Assembly (NCBI RefSeq): GCF_020966775.1
Contig: NZ_JAJKFV010000033.1
Span: 35,436-99,435, forward strand
Direction: 5' to 3'
Length of the DNA stretch: 64,000 bases
From: Rhodopirellula halodulae
GTDB taxonomy: Bacteria > Planctomycetota > Planctomycetia > Pirellulales > Pirellulaceae
Shown: positions 9,092 through 19,183 of the stretch, in pieces
Numbering within the stretch: the first letter of the stretch is position 1
How the letters are laid out: each line of letters opens with the position of its first letter
The notes under the pieces: model-generated
What the model was told of the DNA's origin: nothing
Database searches by the model: none
Seen by the model: the letters and a program-made list of their open reading frames with translations, nothing else
Made by a program: the position numbers and the translations under genes

Positions 9092-11272
9092 TCATTCGCT
9101 CGACGAACTCCAGACGTCCTTGTACCGCGAAAGCAGTTCGGATTCTTGTGGTGTTCCGATCGCGCGAAACGCATTCCACGCCGGTTTCGGTTTGCCTCGT
9201 GGATGTTCCTTGCTGCTCAATCCACGAAGCCCGAGAAGCAGCCCGCCTTCGCCGCTGTGATCGACTGATCGATGGTAATCAAATGCCAACACGCTATCGA
9301 ACTGGCGTAGCTGCTGGAACGTGTACAACACGGCCGCGACTTGTTGCTGCAGCGATTGCTCGTCGTCCTCGGGAGCATGAAACCCTTGTTCGCTTAGCAA
9401 CACAGGTCGCACGTTGCCCTCGGCGTCACGCAAGCGGTCGCTCTTCATGTATTCATCCAAGACCGACCAATTCTTCAGCGTGAACATTTTGGCGTCCAAG
9501 TCAAACTTCACGTTGTCGTTCCAGGTGTCGGATTCCCAAAGGCTTTCCGGGTACGGATGGTGAGCCATTCCCCATGGGAAGTCACCTTCGACCTCGCCGT
9601 GCTTGACCAACGATTCCATGATTTCTTTGGATCGGTACCAACGCCAATGAGCCGGGTTGGGCAGGTTCCAGTAGTGAGTCAACGAGATGAACGTGCGTGC
9701 GTGAGGGTTGATTCGACGTGTCGCGATGTCGACCATCCGCATGGAGCGAAAGTAGTGGTCCAAGTAAACGTGGTGCGGTGTTTCACCCATGTTGGTCCAC
9801 TGCCACCCCGCATCGATCTCGTTGTGAACGATCCAGTGGTCGATTCGCAGATCACCTTCGCTGTATCGCTCAGCCAAATAATCCAACGTGATCGCGTACA
9901 AGTTGGCGGAGTCCGGATCGGTCAAGTTCGGCATCGTATAGACGCCGGCCGGATCCGCATTCGGATGCTGCAATGTCGGTCGCTGGCTGTCACGTGCAGA
10001 CCTGTTCGTCTGATTCCCGATCAACAAAATTCCTGCCAACACCAATCCGGCCTCGCGTCCCATACGGACACGCTTGTCTAAGTGCTGTTCCGCACCTTGG
10101 CGGACAAAGACCTGCTTGCCGCGAATGGTGACGGGAACGTAGCCCGGTTTGGGATGCAACTCGATTAAACCGTTCAGCAAAATATTGACGGTGGCGTGCT
10201 GCAACCCAAGTTCACGGATCATTTCCGAGTTCAATTCCGACACGCAGGTGACTCCCTTCGCCGCATGCAGCGTCGGCGTTGGCGGCAGTGTCTTTGCTTC
10301 GCTTTGATCGAGGACGTCGACATAGCGGACCGCGGAATACGGCGTGCAGGTGCGGCTGCCGTCGTCGCGAAGTGCACTGCTGATTGAAACCACTTGCCAA
10401 CGCATTCCGGTTCGCTTCAACCAGGAACCGGGTGCGGCGGGGAACTTCACCTCGAATGTCCCATCACTTCGCAGTCGGACCGATCGGAAATGCGTTTTGG
10501 AGTCAATGGTTGCCGGCAACGCCGAGATCTCGTCCAAATCACGAGCGATCAAACTCAGATTCGCCGTGGCAACTTCGCCAACAGCCTTTCCTGAAACCAC
10601 CACATGCTCGGGCGAGTGTCGAACCTCGGTCAAACGGATCGGAAAATCGGTGTGATAGTAATTCGCAATGCGTTCGTCCAACTGCTGAAGTTGTTGCACG
10701 TGGGCGGCACGCTGCTGACGTTGCTTCCATTCGCGGTCATTCTCCGGACGCAGTGTCACCTTGCGAATACGAAACCGGACATCCTCTTTGCGACCAAAGT
10801 CCAATCGCAATGTGGTCGGTCCATCATCGTTCAAAAATAATTCGCCTTCCGATAGATCACAACTGTAGACCGTCCATCCTTCGGCGCGGTGCAAATACGG
10901 AAGGTCCAATCGTCGCTTCTCGCTGAACGGTTGGCCGATGAAGAGTTGCATGTTCTGAATGCCTTCTGGACAGAAGACTTCCATCGCCAGCATCCAATGA
11001 CGATCGACGACAGGAGTGGCCGGGATGTCAAAGACGATATAAGGATCGTTGCCGGTTGAATCCAGAACCAACGCGCCACCGTCCTGCTGAATCGTCAAGT
11101 GATGACGGGACGCCGAGTCGACGGGGAGATTGATCGCATGGGATTGAGCCCTCACCGTTTGAGCCAGACCGCTCATCGCGATCAAACAACCAATCGCAAT
11201 CGCGAATTGAATGCGAGTGCGTCGAGAGCACATTTCTCGCGCAATGCGAGACGGGTGCATGAACGTATGCAT
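9092..11272 (-). CDS. Secreted DUF5722-type protein (glycoside-hydrolase-like)
   Basis: A 726-residue protein. The N-terminus has a basic stretch and a hydrophobic run ending near TVRAQ, a plausible Sec signal peptide. An N-terminal beta-rich part is followed by a region (about residues 330-720) that resembles DUF5722, thought to adopt a TIM-barrel, glycoside-hydrolase-like fold. Typical are the stretches ILLNGLIEL, HNEIDAGWQW, SLTHYWN and LSEQGFH; E-containing motifs in HNEID and LLSEQG are candidate catalytic acids. The true start could be one of the ATGs at 11272, 11260 or 11233. No other polysaccharide gene adjoins it. The family call is from memory of motif patterns. Confidence 0.75.
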   Translation of the reverse strand: MHTFMHPSRIAREMCSRRTRIQFAIAIGCLIAMSGLAQTVRAQSHAINLPVDSASRHHLTIQQDGGALVLDSTGNDPYIVFDIPATPVVDRHWMLAMEVFCPEGIQNMQLFIGQPFSEKRRLDLPYLHRAEGWTVYSCDLSEGELFLNDDGPTTLRLDFGRKEDVRFRIRKVTLRPENDREWKQRQQRAAHVQQLQQLDERIANYYHTDFPIRLTEVRHSPEHVVVSGKAVGEVATANLSLIARDLDEISALPATIDSKTHFRSVRLRSDGTFEVKFPAAPGSWLKRTGMRWQVVSISSALRDDGSRTCTPYSAVRYVDVLDQSEAKTLPPTPTLHAAKGVTCVSELNSEMIRELGLQHATVNILLNGLIELHPKPGYVPVTIRGKQVFVRQGAEQHLDKRVRMGREAGLVLAGILLIGNQTNRSARDSQRPTLQHPNADPAGVYTMPNLTDPDSANLYAITLDYLAERYSEGDLRIDHWIVHNEIDAGWQWTNMGETPHHVYLDHYFRSMRMVDIATRRINPHARTFISLTHYWNLPNPAHWRWYRSKEIMESLVKHGEVEGDFPWGMAHHPYPESLWESDTWNDNVKFDLDAKMFTLKNWSVLDEYMKSDRLRDAEGNVRPVLLSEQGFHAPEDDEQSLQQQVAAVLYTFQQLRQFDSVLAFDYHRSVDHSGEGGLLLGLRGLSSKEHPRGKPKPAWNAFRAIGTPQESELLSRYKDVWSSSSE

Positions 11273-11405
11273 CGTTAGTCAGGTGGGCAGGAAGGGGCGG
11301 GACCGTTCTCGCGGAACGGTGAAAGGCATTGTCGATGACCACCACCAATGTCGCTCTCGCATCGACAGTATCGTTGCGAGAATACGGAGCAGCCAGACAC
11401 GACCT

Positions 11406-13091
11406 TTATAGTTCAGTCGAAGCGTCTGCGGGGGAGGTTTCGCGGGTGACCACCGGCGAAGTCATCAACTCGCCTTTTTGTGGCATGCCTCCGTCGACAT
11501 CGATTTGCACGCTCAGATGGCAACGCCAATTTTCGTCGTCCGGCTCAGGGAAATCGCTCCGTAAATGGACGCCTCGCGATTCAGTTCGAGCCAGCGCGGA
11601 GGATGCCATGCAGTGCGCGGTGAGCAACAGGTTCTGAAGCTCCCAGCCCTCGACTTTGTCGAACTGATATCGCATCACGTAGGCTGCCAGAGACCGGATC
11701 TGGGCGTCCGCCTGCCGCAGTCCTTCCGCGTCGCGCTGCACGCCGACCAAACGCCCCATCAAACTTTTGAGCGAAACGCGAACATCGGCAATGTCGATGG
11801 ATTCAGATTGTGCGTGACTAGCATGTTGAATACGACGAGCCACCATCTTGTGCGGCCCCTCGGCTGCCGAACGACTGGCGGCTTCACCAGCATGAGCCCC
11901 GTACACCAAACCTTCCAACAAGCTGTTGCTGGCCAAACGGTTCGCACCATGCAACCCTGAACTGGTCGCTTCACCCGCCGCCCACAAACCGGGCAAGCTC
12001 GTGCGTCCTTGCATGTCGACTTTGACACCACCGATCATGTAGTGAGCCCCCGGTCGGACGGGGATTCGATCCGTCGCGATGTCCAAGTCAAACTTGCGAC
12101 ACGTTTCCGCGATGCCGGGGAAGCGGGCTCGAACGTGTTCCGCATTCAAATGTGACAAGTCCAAATACACGCACGGATGCGCGGTCTCGTTCATCTGATT
12201 GACGATCGATTGGCTGACCACGTCCCGCGGCGCGAGTTCACCGCGTGAATCGTAGTCTGGCATGAATCGATGCCCGGTGGCGTCTCGCAAGTAAGCGCCA
12301 TCGCCTCGAACGGCCTCCGTGATCAGCGATCGCGACGACCCTGCGATGTAGAGCACCGTGGGATGGAACTGGATGAACTCCATGTCGCGTAGTTGCACGC
12401 CGGCCCGATACGCCAGTGAGGTTCCGTCCCCCGTCGCGACCGGTGGGTTGGTCGATTCGCGATAGACCTGCCCCACGCCGCCAGTACACAGAATCGTTTC
12501 CTTCGCCCAAACCATCGTTGGACGTCCATCACTGGAAACGACGATCGCGCCGTGACAGCGACCTTCTTGACTGAGCAGATCGACCGTGAACGCGTTTTCC
12601 CAAATGTCGATGTTAGACGCCTCACGCGAACGAGCGATCACGGCTCGCATGACTTCTCGTCCCGTGGCATCGCCCATCGCATGAACGATGCGTTCGTGGC
12701 TGTGACCACCTTCGCGTCCCAACGCAAGCTCACCTTCGCTTTTGTCGAATTGGGTTCCCCAGTGGATCAATTCCTCGATCCGCCGCGGGCCTTCGTGAAC
12801 CACCCGTTCCACCACCTCGCGATCGCACAAATTGCCGCCAGCGATCAGTGTGTCACGAATGTGGTCATCGAAGCAGTCCTCGGGATCCAGCACCCCCGCG
12901 ATGCCACCCTGGGCGTAGTTGCTGTTGGACTCTCGCAATTCGTCCTTGGTGATCACCAACACGGACAAATTGGGTTCGACCGCGTTAGCCGCACGCAAAC
13001 CAGCCAACCCACCGCCGATGACCAGAACGTCGGTGAAACGATGCAGGGCTCTTCGCGAATCGAATGGCAAAAGATACCGGGGTGTGATCAT
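11406..13091 (-). CDS. nadB: L-aspartate oxidase
   Basis: A 561-residue FAD enzyme that oxidises L-aspartate to iminoaspartate, the first step of de novo NAD synthesis. It shows the FAD-binding GGGLAGL near residue 26, the SNYAQGGIAG loop, REGGHSHERIVH with the substrate-side histidines and arginine, EFIQFHPT, and the C-terminal GLHGANRLASNSLLE. The length is normal for NadB. It belongs to the succinate dehydrogenase/fumarate reductase flavoprotein family, but the GGHSHERI and ASNSLLEGLVYG patterns favour NadB over SdhA. nadA and nadC are not in the window. Confidence 0.93.
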   Translation of the reverse strand: MITPRYLLPFDSRRALHRFTDVLVIGGGLAGLRAANAVEPNLSVLVITKDELRESNSNYAQGGIAGVLDPEDCFDDHIRDTLIAGGNLCDREVVERVVHEGPRRIEELIHWGTQFDKSEGELALGREGGHSHERIVHAMGDATGREVMRAVIARSREASNIDIWENAFTVDLLSQEGRCHGAIVVSSDGRPTMVWAKETILCTGGVGQVYRESTNPPVATGDGTSLAYRAGVQLRDMEFIQFHPTVLYIAGSSRSLITEAVRGDGAYLRDATGHRFMPDYDSRGELAPRDVVSQSIVNQMNETAHPCVYLDLSHLNAEHVRARFPGIAETCRKFDLDIATDRIPVRPGAHYMIGGVKVDMQGRTSLPGLWAAGEATSSGLHGANRLASNSLLEGLVYGAHAGEAASRSAAEGPHKMVARRIQHASHAQSESIDIADVRVSLKSLMGRLVGVQRDAEGLRQADAQIRSLAAYVMRYQFDKVEGWELQNLLLTAHCMASSALARTESRGVHLRSDFPEPDDENWRCHLSVQIDVDGGMPQKGELMTSPVVTRETSPADASTEL

Positions 13092-13694
13092 CGTCCGTCC
13101 GTCGTGTTAACAAATTCGAGCGCGAGCGTTCTCGGCAATTTCACAGTGTAACCCGTGATATCTCGCTTGACCGGCCCCCTGAAAATCGCGTTCGCCGCGG
13201 TGGTCGCCGGTGATCTGACCCAATACACACGCACCAATGTGGGGGTCCAAGTTGTCTGAGCCGGACCATGCGAGAGCGGAATCATAACCGGACGGCAAAA
13301 AATCCGATCACAGCAGGCGTTTTGGAACCACCGCACACCACAGAAGCCCCGCGAATCGTTCGTGTTATGCGGAATCGGTGGACAGATCCGCACAAGACGA
13401 ATTTCCGGCGCCGAGGTGTCTCGGTCAGAATAGGCATCTCCTTGCGAGCACAACTGAACGCGGGAGTGAAAATGAATCAACAGATCCTTTCACACCGGGA
13501 TGCAAACCTTCGCGGCGCGGGTAAACTTTTGGTTTCCGTTCGTCGGTTTTGAATGGATTCGCGCGAAAACGAATCGGCTGGCGACTGATCATCGCGGTCG
13601 CCGCCTTTCGCCGCCGCGTGATCAGAAACCTCGATCGGCCTTTCATTGCACACCGTCGCGATGTGTTCGCCGGTCGTCTGCCTGTTGGAACAAA
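13092..13694. other. Long intergenic region without a supported gene
   Basis: About 600 bases between divergent nadB and pssA. Short open frames exist on both strands but none has a recognisable domain, a start with a ribosome binding site or biased composition. It probably holds the two divergent promoters. Confidence 0.5.
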
Positions 13695-14648
13695 ATGAGC
13701 GAACTCAAACCACGACACCCCCTGGTCGACGACGAGATGCTCGAGGACGACCTCGAGATGGATCTCGAATCGGAACAGCAACGATCGCGACTGGGCCGCC
13801 GCCGAAAACGAAAGCGTGGTCATCGGCGACGTCTGACGTTGGCCGTGCTGCCAACCATTTTGACGCTGGGCAACGGTGTGTGTGGTTTGGCCGCGATCGC
13901 GATCGCCGTCAGCACCGCCTCGCTTGATTGGACGCCCGAATCGAAATTGTTCGCTGCCGGTTTGCTGATCTTTGGCGGCATGCTGTTCGATGCGTTGGAT
14001 GGATCGGCGGCACGTTTGACGGGACAAGCCAGCCGCTTTGGTGCTGAATTGGATTCTTTGTGCGACGCGGTGACCTTTGGTGTTGCTCCGGCGGTCATCG
14101 TGTGGCGGATCAGCGACGTGCTGCTACAACGATTGACGTGGGGTATCGGCGTGCTGTTCGCGTTGTGTGTGTTGATCCGGTTGGCGCGTTTCAATGTCGA
14201 AACGCCCGAAGACGACGACCACGAAGGCTTCGAAGGCTTGCCCTCACCCGCCGCGGCCGGAACCATCGCGGCATTCGCCATTGCAATCCCCGACTTGGCT
14301 GACTTTGCCGTCGAAGAAACCTATCCCGAATGGATTCATCAACTGGCGCAGTTCGCTCTAAACGGATCGCACTACGTGATTCCGATCTTGGCATTGGTGC
14401 TCGCGTTCCTGATGGTTTCGCGTTACGAGTACCCACACGTATTCGCTCAACTGGTTCGCGGCCGACGAGCACCACACCAAATTGGTCAAGCCTTGTTCGC
14501 TGTCGTTGGTGTTGTGTTGCTGCACTGGGTCGCTCTGCCCGTTGTCTTTTGTTACTTCGCGTTCATGTCACCCGTGCGTAGTTTCCTGCAAGGCAAATCA
14601 GCGAGCACCGCTGGTTCGAATCCAACAACGTCGGCCGAAAGCGGATGA
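13695..14648 (+). CDS. pssA: CDP-diacylglycerol-serine O-phosphatidyltransferase
   Basis: A 317-residue membrane enzyme that makes phosphatidylserine from CDP-diacylglycerol and serine. The CDP-alcohol phosphatidyltransferase signature is intact: FDALDGSAARL followed by FGAELDSLCD, giving the four aspartates of the D-x2-DG-x2-AR-x8-G-x3-D-x3-D motif. The N-terminal 45 residues are charged and probably cytoplasmic, with a run of arginines and lysines before the first helix; six to eight hydrophobic segments follow. The ATG at 13695 precedes this charged leader. The stop overlaps the start of the next gene (ATGA), so it is probably co-translated with an SGNH-like protein and an MBOAT acyltransferase. 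Confidence 0.9.
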   Translation: MSELKPRHPLVDDEMLEDDLEMDLESEQQRSRLGRRRKRKRGHRRRLTLAVLPTILTLGNGVCGLAAIAIAVSTASLDWTPESKLFAAGLLIFGGMLFDALDGSAARLTGQASRFGAELDSLCDAVTFGVAPAVIVWRISDVLLQRLTWGIGVLFALCVLIRLARFNVETPEDDDHEGFEGLPSPAAAGTIAAFAIAIPDLADFAVEETYPEWIHQLAQFALNGSHYVIPILALVLAFLMVSRYEYPHVFAQLVRGRRAPHQIGQALFAVVGVVLLHWVALPVVFCYFAFMSPVRSFLQGKSASTAGSNPTTSAESG

Positions 14649-15700
14649 TCGCCCGTTGGCTGGTGGGGATGATCTTTGGCACGTTGATCGTTGCGATCAC
14701 GTCGCCGCTGTTTGTCCGCAGCTACGTTCCTCGTCAATGGGATGACGCCAGACAGCAAATCATTCTCCGGCCAGGTGACAGCTATCGTTGGCGAAGCGAA
14801 GGATACGCCACCACCGCGATCGGGCCTCACGGCATGATGGGGCGGACTAGTTTGCCTACCCGTCCTTCGGCAACTGAACGCGAACTTGAAACATCGCCGG
14901 CAACGGTTGCTCTTTGGGGAGACTCTCAAGCCGAAGGCGTCAGCGTTGCTGACACGAACAAGCTTTTTCGCCAAATCGAACGTTTTGCGGACCAACGGGC
15001 GTCGGGCACGGTTCACGTTTTGCCACTCGGAAAAAGCGGCGATGACGCGAATGCCTGGATCGCGCAGATGCCTTTGGTGGAAGACAACCTGGGCGTCACC
15101 AACCACGTGATCTTGTTGTGCGAAACGGTGGACTTGTTGGTTCAGCCACCAACCGACACTACTGAGTATTCAGCACCGGTCATCACAAACGATCCAGTCG
15201 GAAAGCTTCCCGACTTCCTGCTGCAAGCCGCGAAAAACTTGGTGATCGATGACCGAAACGGTGGTCCCCGCAGTCTTCGTTTTCAAGTCGGACCGGTTAA
15301 CTCGGATACCGATCTAACGCACCAAATGAACGAAGCTGTCGATTCGTTGGAACAACGAAGCAACTTTGTCGAGACCTTGACTCGAATCCGCGAGGCCAGC
15401 GATCGCGATGTAACTTTGGTCTACGCACCTCGATCCCCCGTCGTGTTCGCGGGCGGCCTGCGTTGGCATGATCCCGACGCAACTTCCTTCACGATGATTC
15501 GCGAGACTTGCGAAGACCTTGGAATCGACGTCATCGATTGTCGCCAAGCGTTTCGCGAGATGGTTCAACGCGGCGTTTTTCCACACGGCTTCCACAACGG
15601 TGAGATCGGCAACGGCCACCTGAACGAAGATGGCTACCGCGTCATCGCGGAACAATTGATCCAGTCGTGGAAAGGTGATACTCGGGGAGCCACCGAGTGA
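14645..15700 (+). CDS. SGNH/GDSL-like hydrolase or AlgX-like acetyl-transfer partner
   Basis: A 351-residue protein with an N-terminal signal-anchor helix (about residues 5-24), so the body is likely periplasmic. The block TVALWGDSQAEGV near residue 90 matches the GDS motif of SGNH hydrolases and of the DltD/AlgX/AlgJ-like proteins that work with MBOAT acyltransferases; a C-terminal NGHLNEDGY near residue 325 supplies the expected D/N-x-x-H-like histidine. It overlaps pssA by ATGA upstream and the MBOAT gene by GTGA downstream. The arrangement argues strongly that it functions with the MBOAT protein to acylate or de-acylate an envelope polymer or lipid. Confidence 0.75.
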   Translation: MIARWLVGMIFGTLIVAITSPLFVRSYVPRQWDDARQQIILRPGDSYRWRSEGYATTAIGPHGMMGRTSLPTRPSATERELETSPATVALWGDSQAEGVSVADTNKLFRQIERFADQRASGTVHVLPLGKSGDDANAWIAQMPLVEDNLGVTNHVILLCETVDLLVQPPTDTTEYSAPVITNDPVGKLPDFLLQAAKNLVIDDRNGGPRSLRFQVGPVNSDTDLTHQMNEAVDSLEQRSNFVETLTRIREASDRDVTLVYAPRSPVVFAGGLRWHDPDATSFTMIRETCEDLGIDVIDCRQAFREMVQRGVFPHGFHNGEIGNGHLNEDGYRVIAEQLIQSWKGDTRGATE

Positions 15701-17115
15701 ATTTTACTCAGTTGGAGTTTTTGATCTTCCTTGCGGTCGTCGTTGCCGTGACTTGGTGCCTTCGCCAACGCAACGCACGCAACGTTTGGTTGCTGGTCGC
15801 CAGCTACTACTTCTATGCGTATTGGGACTTTCGATTCTGCGGATTGTTGTTGCTTTCGACGATCGTTGACTTCGCCGTTGCTCAGCAGATCCATCGCTCG
15901 CACGAAGCAACGGTTCGCAGACGCTGGCTTTGGGTGAGTCTGGCCGTCAACTTAGGAATGCTGGGGTTTTTCAAGTATTTCAACTTCTTTCTCGATACCG
16001 CCAAGCCATTGGTCGAAGCCGTCGGCCTGAACGCCAGCACGCTTCCAATCGTGTTGCCAGTGGGAATTTCCTTCTTCACGTTTCAAACGCTCAGCTACAC
16101 GATCGACGTTTACCGGCGAAAGCTCACACCCACGTCGCGGTTCCTTGACTTCGCCTTGTATGTGGCATTCTTCCCGCAATTGGTGGCCGGCCCCATCGTT
16201 CGCGCGGTGCATCTGCTGCCGCAACTATCAACCGTGCCCCGATGGAGAAAGCTGCGTTTCTACAACGGATTTCAACAGTTGCTTCGCGGCGCGGTCAAGA
16301 AAGTGCTGATCGCGGACCACTTGGCCGCGCTGGTCGACGGCGTTTTCGCTGGGCCTGAGTTGTATTCCTCGCTGACGGTTTGGCTCGCTGTGGTCGGGTA
16401 CGCCGGTCAGATCTACTACGACTTTTCCGGCTACAGCGACATGGCGATTGGAATCGCGAAAATGCTGGGGTACCGGTTCCCGGTCAACTTTCGACATCCC
16501 TATTGGTCCGTCTCCATCGGTGAGTTTTGGCACCGATGGCACATCACATTGTCCACCTGGCTGCGCGACTATCTTTTCATCCCGCTTGGTGGTTCACGTG
16601 GATCCCAATTGCAAACCGCCCGGAACTTGATGCTGACGATGACGCTCGGCGGACTCTGGCACGGCGCCGCCATGACGTTTGTCCTATGGGGCATTTGGCA
16701 CGGACTCGCATTGGTTGCCAGTCGCGTTCGAACATTCCGTTTCCCCCGGTTCACCAATTGGTTGATGACGTTGGGCATCGTGCTGTTTGGCTGGGTGCTG
16801 TTCCGAGCCGAAACCGCCGCGGACGCTTGGGTAATCTATCAACGTCTGATCGGACTAAGAGTTGACGTTCCCTTGACCGCTGACGGTTCACTGATGTGGC
16901 AACAACCGGGCTCGATGCTTTGGCTGCCTCCGCTTCCGCTCTTGGCGATCGCGTGCATGTTCGCCGAACACTTGGCTTGGCGAACGCAACTGAGACGGTG
17001 GATGCGACTGCCGATAGACAATTGGTTCTCGCCGGTTGCGACGTCGATCTTGTTGTGGGCGCTGTTGCTGTACGCCCCTCGCGGCTTTCGTCCGTTCGTC
17101 TACTTTCAGTTTTGA
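15697..17115 (+). CDS. MBOAT-family O-acyltransferase (AlgI-like)
   Basis: A 472-residue polytopic protein of the membrane-bound O-acyltransferase family, AlgI/DltB/PatA branch. Hallmarks are the N-terminal FLIFLAVVVAV helix, the segment FKYFNFF, VLPVGISFFTFQ, the conserved FWHRWHITLSTW motif and the LGGLWHGA motif whose histidine is the catalytic candidate. Such proteins move an acyl group, usually acetyl, across the membrane onto a glycan. The start is GTG at 15697, overlapping the stop of the SGNH-like gene. The acyl acceptor is unknown; the pssA gene at the head of the operon suggests the envelope lipid or an exported polymer. Confidence 0.9.
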   Translation: MNFTQLEFLIFLAVVVAVTWCLRQRNARNVWLLVASYYFYAYWDFRFCGLLLLSTIVDFAVAQQIHRSHEATVRRRWLWVSLAVNLGMLGFFKYFNFFLDTAKPLVEAVGLNASTLPIVLPVGISFFTFQTLSYTIDVYRRKLTPTSRFLDFALYVAFFPQLVAGPIVRAVHLLPQLSTVPRWRKLRFYNGFQQLLRGAVKKVLIADHLAALVDGVFAGPELYSSLTVWLAVVGYAGQIYYDFSGYSDMAIGIAKMLGYRFPVNFRHPYWSVSIGEFWHRWHITLSTWLRDYLFIPLGGSRGSQLQTARNLMLTMTLGGLWHGAAMTFVLWGIWHGLALVASRVRTFRFPRFTNWLMTLGIVLFGWVLFRAETAADAWVIYQRLIGLRVDVPLTADGSLMWQQPGSMLWLPPLPLLAIACMFAEHLAWRTQLRRWMRLPIDNWFSPVATSILLWALLLYAPRGFRPFVYFQF

Positions 17116-17145
17116 ATCAAATAGCAACGCCGCACTTCGCTCAAT

Positions 17146-18060
17146 TCACGTCCGCGTCTTCCAATCCAAACCGGACAAATTCGCGATTGCCAATGCGAGT
17201 GCCTGCGTGCCATCGCGTTCGTGCCCTTGTGCGGCGACGGCTTGATAAAGCTGTTCCGCCAAGGCCAACCCAGGCATCGACAACTTCATTCGGCGTGACT
17301 CAGCCAAAGCGATGCCCATGTCCTTGATGAAGTGTTCCACGTAGAAACCCGGGTCAAAATCATTGCCGATGATTCGCGGTCCCAAGTTGCTGAGCGACCA
17401 ACTTCCCGCCGCGCCCGAACCGACCGACTGCAACACCGTTGGCAGATCCAAACCGGCACGATGCCCATAAATCAAAGCTTCGCAAACGCCGATCATGTTC
17501 GTCGCGATCAAAATTTGATTGACCATTTTGGTGTGCTGACCGGCACCCGGTCCACCTTGATGGACAATCGTTTTGCCCATGATCTCTAGCATCGGACGAA
17601 CGCGTTGCAACGCATCCGCATCGCCGCCGACCATGATGGACAGTGCCCCGTTGCGTGCTCCCGTGTCGCCGCCGGAAACCGGTGCATCCAACGATGCCAC
17701 CTGTTTCTGCGCGGCATGCTCCGCGATCTCGACGGCCAGCGATGGTTCGCTGGTGGTCATGTCCACCACGACGCTACCGGGCTTCGCACCCGCCAGCACT
17801 CCCGATTCAGGATCCAGAATGACCTGCCGGACGTCTCGCGGGTAACCAACGATGGTGAAGATCACGTCGCTCTGTTCCGCGACTTCTTTCGGTGTTGCAC
17901 ACCACGTTGCCCCCGCCGCCAACAAATCGCTGGCCTTTTCTTTGGTTCGCGTGGTGACCGCGACGGCGTAACCACCTTTCAGCAAGTGACCGCACATGCT
18001 GGATCCCATCACTCCCGTTCCAATCCATCCGATTCGTGGAAGTGATTGGGTGTCTGACAT
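17146..18060 (-). CDS. Beta-hydroxyacid dehydrogenase (3-hydroxyisobutyrate / tartronate semialdehyde reductase type)
   Basis: A 304-residue NAD(P)-dependent dehydrogenase. The N-terminal Rossmann motif is [13 protein letters not shown], with a following VTTRTKEK that suggests NADP preference. The substrate-binding [11 protein letters not shown] and the catalytic lysine in the [11 protein letters not shown] helix are intact. This family includes GarR/GlxR and MmsB; the two cannot be told apart by eye. It stands next to an NHL-repeat gene on the same strand with a six-base gap, so it may be the last gene of that unit. Confidence 0.88.
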   Translation of the reverse strand: MSDTQSLPRIGWIGTGVMGSSMCGHLLKGGYAVAVTTRTKEKASDLLAAGATWCATPKEVAEQSDVIFTIVGYPRDVRQVILDPESGVLAGAKPGSVVVDMTTSEPSLAVEIAEHAAQKQVASLDAPVSGGDTGARNGALSIMVGGDADALQRVRPMLEIMGKTIVHQGGPGAGQHTKMVNQILIATNMIGVCEALIYGHRAGLDLPTVLQSVGSGAAGSWSLSNLGPRIIGNDFDPGFYVEHFIKDMGIALAESRRMKLSMPGLALAEQLYQAVAAQGHERDGTQALALAIANLSGLDWKTRT

Positions 18061-18066
18061 GGCGAG

Positions 18067-19131
18067 TTACCTGGTGGGTAGGGGGACTCTCAAGATGCGA
18101 TGATGAAAACTGTCAGCAATGTAAAGCTGATCGTCGTGTATGCAAACGCCATGAGGCCTGCGCAGTTGGTATTCACCAAGATTCAATGTGCCGACGGTGC
18201 CGTTTTGCGGGTCATAGACACGGACTAAATGGTTCACATCGTCGGCGATAAAAACACGCCCATCGGATGCAACGTCCATGTGTTTTGGGCCGTTGAACGA
18301 GGATGCCAGACCCTCACCGTCAACACTGCCTTTCTTGCCGTTGCCCGCCAGCACCGTCGCGGAATGATCCTCGTCCATTCTTCGCAAACGATTCCCATTT
18401 CGTTCCAGTACCAGCAACCGCCCTTGCGGATCCAGGTCGACCGCCCGCGGGTCCTTCAACTTGGCATCTCGTCCCACCAAAACATCCACAATCCCCGTTT
18501 CGAGATAGATCGAACGAACCACTTGATTGCCGATGTCCGCGACTAGCAACCGACGACGGTCCGGCGTCAACGTGACACAGATTGGCTCATGAAACGTCGC
18601 CTCGTGCCGAACGACTCGCTCCTTCGACGGACCTTCTTTGCCTGTCCCCGCGAACGTGTCCACAAACCACTCTCCCGAGGCGTTTTGTTGCAAACGACGC
18701 ACCGAATGATTGCTGTGATCCGACAAATACAGGACGTCATGGTCATCGATCGCCAAGTTATGCAGCTTGTTGAATCGAGCCTGTTTGGCCGGACCGTCGA
18801 CATAGCCCAACGCATTGGCGTCGCTTGCTGATTCGGGACCCGCGATCACCTTTGGTTCCGTCGGGTTATCGGGAGCACAACGCAAGACACGACCGCCATC
18901 AAACTCAACGATCCACATTCGGTTGTGGGAATCAAACTCCACCGCGAAGGGTGTATTGAGCGGACCGGGTGCAGGCTGCGAGTCAAAGCTTGGCGAATCG
19001 GGACCAATCAGCACCTCCACCGGCAAAGCCTCCGAAGGAACCAAAATTCGGGGATCTTCGGCTTCGAGTGAGAGGCAAGGAAACAGACCAATCGCCACAG
19101 CTGCTGCGGTCGCAAGACATCGTGATTTCAT
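18067..19131 (-). CDS. Secreted NHL-repeat protein
   Basis: A 354-residue protein with a signal peptide (MKSRCLATAAAVAIGLFPCL region) and repeated NHL-type beta-propeller blades, for example VYVDGPAKQARFNKLHNLAID-like, LLVADIGNQVVRSI and VFIADDVNHLVRV. Such propellers bind proteins or metabolites outside the cell, and in planctomycetes are commonly found with DUF1501 and DUF1553 genes, as here: the DUF1501 gene lies 52 bases upstream. I chose the ATG at 19131 because it opens the signal peptide; the frame extends further to 19347 into the upstream gene. Confidence 0.8.
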   Translation of the reverse strand: MKSRCLATAAAVAIGLFPCLSLEAEDPRILVPSEALPVEVLIGPDSPSFDSQPAPGPLNTPFAVEFDSHNRMWIVEFDGGRVLRCAPDNPTEPKVIAGPESASDANALGYVDGPAKQARFNKLHNLAIDDHDVLYLSDHSNHSVRRLQQNASGEWFVDTFAGTGKEGPSKERVVRHEATFHEPICVTLTPDRRRLLVADIGNQVVRSIYLETGIVDVLVGRDAKLKDPRAVDLDPQGRLLVLERNGNRLRRMDEDHSATVLAGNGKKGSVDGEGLASSFNGPKHMDVASDGRVFIADDVNHLVRVYDPQNGTVGTLNLGEYQLRRPHGVCIHDDQLYIADSFHHRILRVPLPTR

Positions 19132-19183
19132 TAAAGTTGTGCAATTCCAGTTTGAGACGTATTCCACGTGAACGAGGCTACTT

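Noticed and set aside
13088..13480. A 130-residue minus-strand frame in the nadB-pssA gap
   Set aside because: No family, no ribosome binding site, many Arg and Cys; probably chance.
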